DNA from: Hyphochytrium catenoides
Lineage: Eukaryota; Sar; Hyphochytriomycetes; Hyphochytriales; Hyphochytriaceae
Direction of reading: 5' to 3'
DNA: 14,760 bases
NCBI GenBank assembly: GCA_900088475.1
Contig: FLMG01000094.1
Coordinates: 1 to 14,760, forward strand
A program made the position numbers and the translations under genes. Every line of letters starts with the position of its first letter. The first letter of the stretch is position 1. Below, in pieces: positions 9,937-14,760 of the stretch. The notes beneath the pieces were generated by a model. That model was not told the DNA's origin, did no database searches, and worked only from the letters and a program-made list of their open reading frames with translations.

Positions 9937-10113
9937 TCATTCAGCTCCTCTCTTTCTTGTCTTGATCTGCAGCCTCTTCACCTTCATCCTCTGTGGCTGA
10001 TTTATCGGCTCTGTTCTCTGGCTGGAGCCCATCGCCTCTACTTCCCGTTCCACATCCTCTAGCCTGGCATCCCCATAACCATATTCTTCCATCGCTCTAT
10101 CCATCCAGCCCAT
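9937..10113 (-). CDS. Candidate small minus-strand ORF (58 residues)
   Basis: It opens at ATG 10113 and stops at TGA 9937. The first half has varied composition with an amphipathic acidic stretch (MEEYGYGDARLEDVEREVEA), and the second half is Lys/Arg-rich. The frame is also open for about 22 codons upstream of the ATG. A neighbouring frame becomes more protein-like in the second half (NRADKSATEDEGEEAADQDK), so a frameshift or unrecognised intron is possible. I know no homologue. The purine-rich minus strand favours charged open frames by chance, which is the main alternative. Confidence 0.25.
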   Translation of the reverse strand: MGWMDRAMEEYGYGDARLEDVEREVEAMGSSQRTEPINQPQRMKVKRLQIKTRKRGAE

Positions 10114-10502
10114 AGTGCTATCTCCTTCGGCTCTTGTCTGCGTGCCCTTCTCCTGATCTAGGACGTTCTACTATCTGGGCTGGGAGGTGGAAGCCGAAGT
10201 GCCGATGGCGGAGCTCCGACTCCACGCTGTTGACAGATCCACAAAAAGGTGGCGATTACGACGATTTCCGGTTAGATTCTCGTTATCTCTTCTGCTAACT
10301 AATAATGCGCAGAAGAGTACACCTAGCTTAGTATTACGGTTATAATTCCATTGTCTCTGAAATATTCGTCACAAAAACGACAAAAGAAGGTATGTTTCAG
10401 ACCTCCCCTCGGATGAGAACTCTCTGGATCTGCAGATTTGGGGGCAGATCTCTGTCTGGGGTCCTGAGCTCAAAGTCAAGACCGGGCGATGGCCAATAGC
10501 TG

Positions 10503-10548
10503 GAGCTCTGATTAGCCATTGAGAGCTCTGATGAGCCATTGAGAGCTC
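10503..10548 (+). repeat. 20-bp tandem repeat, 2.3 copies, upstream of GPN2
   Basis: The unit GAGCTCTGATKAGCCATTGA occurs at 10503-10522 and 10523-10542 with a single difference, followed by a third GAGCTC at 10543-10548. It ends 88 bases before the GPN2 start codon, so it lies in the proximal promoter or 5' UTR. A CCAAT word sits just before it near 10493. A regulatory role is possible but not shown. Confidence 0.75.
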
Positions 10549-10636
10549 AAAAGAAGCTTACCTACTAGCTTAGGAGGCATAACCAAGTACGACATACTCT
10601 CAGGGTAAAGTCGAAAGGTCAGCCGAAGAGAGCGCA

Positions 10637-11028
10637 ATGACCGCCTTCGGACAGCTCGTCATCGGACCGCCAGGATCTGGAAAGACAACCTATTGCAATG
10701 GGATGCAGCATTTCTTGGAGCTGCAGAAAAGGTTAGCATAAGAATAAACCAGTTACCTGTTTGCCAGGCTAACCATGGATGTCAACTGCGGCGGGACAGG
10801 CCGGCAGCCGTGGTCAACCTCGATCCAGCGAATGACCAGCTGCCGTATGTGTCCTTTCTACCATTCGCCCATTCTCTCTCTATTGGTTCCCTTTCTCTCT
10901 CTTCGTCGCCCTTTGTCCTCTAGCCACTCAGTATTCGTGCCATCTACTTCCCTCTTTTCCCACCACACCATCTCACTCTTCTCTCATTTTTTTTTACTCT
11001 CTCTCTCTCCCTGTTTTCTCTCTTTCGC

Positions 11029-11062
<34 letters not shown>

Positions 11063-11987
11063 CTACGCGCACACACAGACTTTCTCTTCGGTTGAATTGT
11101 TTAATATCTTGAGAGGAACCCTTGTTCTCTGCTAGCAAGCACCAGGGCTCATCTGACTTGTACCCATGATGTTTCTGGGTTCCTTTAGGTACCAATGCGC
11201 GGTGGACATCTCTGAGCTAATAAAGCTAGAAGATGTGATGGAAGAGCTAGGATTGGGACCCAACGGAGGTGTGTGGAGATAGATGTTGCCTCTTAGCTTC
11301 GCTCCTCTCTTTATCTCATAGTCTCTCTCTTCTTTGCCTTGTCTCCCCCTCTCCCTTTCTCTCTCCCTCTCTCTTACTCTCCTCCTCTCTCTTTCTCTCC
11401 TTCTGTCTTTCTCTCTCTCGCACTCTGTCTTTACCCGTTGCAGCCCTTGTTTACTGCATGGAGTACCTAGAGGAGAATATCGACTGGCTGCTAGAACGGA
11501 TTAGAGGCCTAGAAGGTGCTTATGCTGTCAGCGTGGCCCTTGCGCTTCGCCTCCTGTCCCATCTCTTATACGGCGTTGGCCTTCCTCGTCAATGTATCTC
11601 TCTTCCGATCTCCCATCCATCTTTCCCGCATCTGTCTCTCACAGGCTCCAACCTTCCATCTGTCGGTCCCTCTCTCTCTCTCTTTCTCTCATATATCTCT
11701 CTTTGTAGGTTCTCCTCTCTCTCGTCTCGCTTATGCCATTTGCTCAAGCAGAGCTGCTTTTTACTTCTCTGTTGCTCTAGGCCAGTACATCATCATGGAC
11801 TGTCCGGGACAGGTAGAGCTCTTTACCCATCACCAATCAATCAGGAACATCATCAAAAAGCTGCAAGAAGCGGACGTAAGGGTAAGAAGTTACGTTCTCT
11901 CTCTCTCTTCGTTTTTGCTCGTTGCTTGGCCTGAGATCACTCTCCTTCGCATGACCGAGATAACTGTTTCTCCTCCCGTTGTCCAAA

Positions 11988-12039
<52 letters not shown>

Positions 12040-12446
12040 GTGTCGCGGTTTGACGCAGCTTTAACCCGAACCATCTCTCCTTTCCTTTCTCATGCTTTTC
12101 CTTAGCTGACGGCAGTTCACCTGGTAGATGGTCACCACTGCAGTGACGCCTCCAAGTTTATCTCTATCCTTCTTCTATCCCTGTCCACAATGGTCTCTCT
12201 TGAACTTCCACACGTCAATGTCCTATCAAAGATAGATCTGATAGAAAAGTACGGGAAACTAGGTAATCGCGACCTCCGCTTCTCCACATCTTCATGTCAC
12301 TCTCTCCTTTTCCTCTCTCCCTGTCTCACTGCCTCCACTTATGTTCCTACCTCTTCTCCTTCATCGAACCTGGCATGGTTAGGGTCCCAACTTTATCTTC
12401 ATCCGCCTTTCTTTTCTGCCTTGTTCTCCTATCTTTCTTATGTCGT

Positions 12447-12487
<41 letters not shown>

Positions 12488-13252
12488 CTATCTCTCTATC
12501 TATCTCTATCCCGCTCTCTCCCTCTCTATATCCAACTCTATCCTTTGATCTAACACGAACAATATCTATCTCTTGTCTCATCTGCTCTATCTTCTCCCCT
12601 CTCTTCTCTCTCTCTCTCTCTCTGTCTTTATATTCTCTCTGTCTTTATATTCTCTCTCTCCCTGTTGAACTGCACTGGCTCTCGCAGCCTTCAACCTGGA
12701 GTTCTATACAGAGGTGCAGGACCTCAGCTACCTTCTCGAGCATATAACGCCTAGGGGAGAGGTTGAGAGCCGAGAGATTGCTCAAGAAAGTGGCAAGGCA
12801 AGAAGCTATTTCGAGCGGAAGTACCGCAAGCTAAACGAGGCACTGTGCGAGCTCATAGAGGACTTCAGCCTCGTTTCCTTCCACTGTCTAGATATCCAGG
12901 TAACACAAGCAGCCAATCTCCCTACCTAGTTCGCCCTACCTCTTCCTCACCGGCCGACCCTGCCTTCGATGTGCCTCTTACCGTGATGCAGAACGCTGAG
13001 AGCGTGGACAAATTGCTCCGTGTCATTGACAAGTCAAACGGCTGTATATACACTACCGCTCTCGCGGATTCCTTAGCTGCTGGGACGACGGACCCAACCG
13101 CTTTGTTGCAGTCCCTAGCCGGGCGGGATGACTCCTTGGAGAAGCGGGAGCTGCTCTCAGACATCAGAGAGAGACACATGGACGATGAAGATGAGGACGA
13201 GAGGCTCTATCAAGAGATGATGGAGGCAGCAAAGGCCTCAGAGGTGGAATAA
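10637..13252 (+). CDS. GPN2: GPN-loop GTPase 2 (GPN2), eight exons
   Basis: Exons are 10637-10731, 10800-10844, 11189-11268, 11444-11515, 11781-11881, 12106-12262, 12688-12899 and 12992-13252; every junction is GT-AG and phase-consistent, giving 340 residues, close to the usual family length. The P-loop GPPGSGKTT is at residues 10-18, NLDPAND at 38-44, the family-defining Gly-Pro-Asn loop at 70-72, the G3 motif DCPGQ at 104-108 followed by [17 protein letters not shown] at 136-145, and the G4 motif SKID at 172-175. The C-terminus is acidic (DDEDEDER), as in many orthologues. GPN proteins form homo- or heterodimers with GPN1 and GPN3 and are needed for assembly and nuclear import of RNA polymerase II and III; GTP hydrolysis uses the GPN loop of the partner. 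GPN2 rather than GPN1/3 is judged from the start [17 protein letters not shown] and the overall motif spacing. Introns are CT-rich and contain microsatellites. The start is the first ATG, immediately before the conserved N-terminus. Confidence 0.96.
10980..11062 (+). repeat. CT-rich simple sequence in GPN2 intron 2
   Basis: A T run followed by alternating CT and CTTT words fills this part of the 344-bp intron. It is on the sense strand and about 125 bases before the acceptor, so it is separate from the immediate polypyrimidine tract. Confidence 0.7.
11990..12032 (+). repeat. (CT)21 microsatellite in GPN2 intron 5
   Basis: An uninterrupted CT dinucleotide run of 21 units lies between the GTAAGA donor at 11882 and the CCTTAG acceptor at 12105. 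It is likely length-polymorphic. Confidence 0.9.
12447..12510 (+). repeat. Compound (TC)n-(TCTA)n microsatellite in GPN2 intron 6
   Basis: About ten TC units run directly into six perfect TCTA units at 12467-12490 and then imperfect TCTC/TATC words. It sits in the largest GPN2 intron (425 bp), which also has CT runs near 12606-12625 and a doubled CTGTCTTTATATTCTCTCT word near 12620-12657. Confidence 0.85.
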
Positions 13253-14223
13253 GTTCTCTGCTGACTGGGCCTATGCTTTCAGAGTCTACAAGGGGCATAC
13301 CTAGACGAACTGACCGCACAGCTTAGGCTGAAGAGTTCCTGACCTATCCACTGACATCGGGAAAGAAGACAGGAGAACAGGAGGAACCAGAAGTTATTAT
13401 CGGAGCCGTGGCCGTGGTGTCTTAAGATGGGAGGGAATCGGTCACCAGCGGACCCCTGGGCTACGAGTTGATGAGAACGGCCAGTAGTGCAATCAGGGAA
13501 AGAAGGAAGGCAAGCTTCGCCCCCAATATGGTGTGGCTTTATAGGTGTCTCGCTCGCCTTTCTCTCCACCGCGCTTCACCTCACATTCTCGGTCTCTCAT
13601 GCTTTGCTTAATTGGAGCTAAGGGAACGAGGAAACGCTCCACTCTCATCTGTGAGGTCAAGACACACCTTCCCGGGTGACCTCACAGAGAGATAGAAAGC
13701 TTCCTTCTCCAATATCTGCCTCTATTTCCTTTATGTTTGGGCGATGTCACTCAGACCCTCTCTTTCTCTCATACAAGTCTTCTCTTGCTTCTCTGTCTGG
13801 ATTACGTTGAATAAAAAGGATTAGTTCTTGATCTGACACTTTCCGCTGACAGCACGAACAGTGCGACAGGCTCTTGCTTTGACATGGCGACGCTTGCTTA
13901 TTGGTAACGAACCTATCCATTTACCAGCATATCTGGACCTTCATGATTTGCTCGCTCTCCCCTTCTTTCTCCAATCAATAAGCTCTATCGAAAGTTAGTA
14001 GTAGGAGGTAATGCATCAGCATGTTCTTTCCCTGCCTAGCTCTGGAGAAAAGGTTTCTCTTATGCTCTCTCTATCTCTACTCCTCTCTCTTTCTCTCCCT
14101 TTCTGTCTTCAAGGAGCTTGTCAACTCTGCCCTTCTTCACAATCGGTCTTTATCTAGTCTTGTCCCAATAATATTGTGACTCTCATCAGCGACCCTATCG
14201 AGCTCTAATAGAGTGGATCATCA
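13253..14223. other. Intergenic region downstream of GPN2, no secure gene
   Basis: The first 300 bases contain short plus-strand open stretches, one reading GAYLDELTAQLRLKSS after an acceptor-like CTTTCAG at 13282, but no complete gene. A 96-codon minus ORF at 13569-13279 has unremarkable composition and no recognisable motif. An AATAAA at 13810 could be a polyadenylation signal, though it is far from the GPN2 stop. CT-rich simple sequence lies near 14060-14110. An inverted repeat at 13648-13688 is listed separately. Confidence 0.5.
13648..13688. repeat. Perfect inverted repeat, 12-bp arms with 17-base spacer
   Basis: The arms TCTGTGAGGTCA (13648-13659) and TGACCTCACAGA (13677-13688) are exact reverse complements around a GC-rich spacer. 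The transcript of either strand could fold into a hairpin; as DNA it presents two inverted AGGTCA-type half sites. It lies about 400 bp after the GPN2 stop in otherwise featureless DNA. Confidence 0.85.
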
Positions 14224-14397
14224 ATGCTTCGTTCAGTTGATCCTCCTCCTGTTGCCACTGCTCGCATCAAGGAGTTTGATGCCCAACCAGCCCTGTTGCC
14301 CTCCCCACTAGCCACCATTGCATTGCGTCCACCGAGAGAGAATAAAGTCTTCAACAGCAGATATGTAGCGTACATGAACCTGCAGAGGACATCGTAG
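14224..14397 (+). CDS. Candidate small ORF (57 residues), no known family
   Basis: ATG 14224 to TAG 14395-14397. In-frame stops lie just upstream (TAATAG at 14209-14214), so the start is fixed unless an upstream exon is spliced in. The composition is varied and protein-like, unlike the simple-sequence ORFs around it: a Pro/Ala-rich first half (VDPPPVATARIKEFDAQP) and a more basic second half ending RYVAYMNLQRTS. There is no membrane segment or Cys motif. A CCAATCA word lies about 250 bases upstream at 13972. Overlapping minus-strand frames of 78 and 95 codons are also open, which weakens the call. Confidence 0.35.
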   Translation: MLRSVDPPPVATARIKEFDAQPALLPSPLATIALRPPRENKVFNSRYVAYMNLQRTS

Positions 14398-14760
14398 TCC
14401 AGCCGCCGAGCCGGTCAAGATGATTCGGTTCCGTCGAGCATAGCTGCCCCTGCCGATATAAGCATGAAGTCCAGTGCGTCTGCAAAATTTCTGCAGAGAA
14501 GGCCCAGCCGTGACGTCCTTCGCGCTCAGGAAGCGAGCGGCAGATAAGTGCTGCTGATGGTGAAGAAGATGATGGCAGAAGCCGCATTCTTGCAAAAATA
14601 GTGCAGCTCTTGCATCCTATTTTCGTATATGCTCGGAAAGAAAGACAGACACGAAATTAATGTGGCTTCCATAATACAGTAAGAGCCGGGAGGAGAGCCG
14701 AGAGAGGGAGTCACTAAGTTAGGGGACAACTATCGGGCGTTACTGCCTTATCTTGGTGCT
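14398..14760. other. Terminal stretch with no supported feature
   Basis: Both strands have open frames under 100 codons with no recognisable motif. A minus-strand segment at about 14493-14386 is flanked by an acceptor-like CTCTGCAG and a donor-like CAG/GTTCAT and could be an internal exon of a gene extending beyond the window, but nothing identifies it. Confidence 0.3.

Larger units (their letters stand above)
9341..10636. other. 1.3 kb intergenic region with CT-rich plus strand and several short ORFs
   Basis: No secure gene. The first 250 bases are CT-rich and probably the 3' UTR and downstream flank of the preceding gene. A TATATAAG motif lies at 9652-9659, but the nearest plus ORF starts only 8 bases after it at 9667 (63 codons), too close to be driven by it. 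On the minus strand, short ATG ORFs at 10113-9937 (58 codons) and 9940-9788 (50 codons) look protein-like. A plus ORF at 10205-10345 (46 codons) is basic and unremarkable. The last 130 bases carry a 20-bp tandem repeat and must contain the GPN2 promoter or 5' UTR. Confidence 0.5.

Noticed and set aside
11269-11934. 221-codon plus-strand ORF, Leu/Ser-rich
   Set aside because: It reads through GPN2 introns 3 and 4 and parts of exons 4 and 5; the conserved GPN2 motifs require those introns to be removed.
13279-13569. 96-codon minus-strand ORF downstream of GPN2
   Set aside because: Unremarkable composition, no motif, no clear promoter or splice support.
1-14760. tRNA, rRNA, CRISPR array, transposon ends or reverse transcriptase fragments
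   Set aside because: I looked for T-loop GGTTCRA words with a foldable context, repeated spacer structure, long terminal repeats and transposase or polymerase motifs, and found none.

Overview
This window is nuclear DNA of an intron-rich eukaryote. Four multi-exon genes can be assembled with GT-AG introns whose phases match at every junction but one. Introns are about 68 to 425 bp and usually carry long CT-rich tracts on the sense strand. GC content is roughly balanced and genes lie close together, which suggests a compact microbial eukaryote, possibly an alga or stramenopile. The lineage is a guess; only 'eukaryote with spliceosomal introns' is secure.

Layout: (1) 1-1042 has no gene I can assemble, only a short ORF and one exon-like stretch. 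(2) 1043-3360 (+) is a five-exon gene for an unrecognised protein of about 640 residues, with a folded N-terminal half and a Ser/Lys-rich basic tail; its last junction is ambiguous. (3) 5707-3608 (-) is a five-exon gene for a 402-residue PA-TM-RING type E3 ubiquitin ligase, convergent with the previous gene across a 247 bp gap. (4) 5708-6740 holds a weak minus-strand candidate gene and the probable promoter of the next gene. (5) 6741-9340 (+) is a three-exon gene for an unrecognised 643-residue protein with a short coiled coil and a long Ser/Pro-rich disordered region. (6) 9341-10636 lacks a secure gene but holds several short ORFs and a 20-bp tandem repeat just upstream of the next gene. (7) 10637-13252 (+) is an eight-exon GPN2 gene, a GPN-loop GTPase, 340 residues, with introns full of CT and TCTA microsatellites. 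(8) 13253-14760 is mostly CT-rich intergenic DNA with a perfect 12-bp-arm inverted repeat and a 57-codon ORF that may be a small gene.

The genes do not form a pathway. GPN2 is expected to act in RNA polymerase II assembly and import, the RING protein in endomembrane ubiquitination, and the other two are uncharacterised. I saw no transposon, CRISPR array, rRNA or tRNA.
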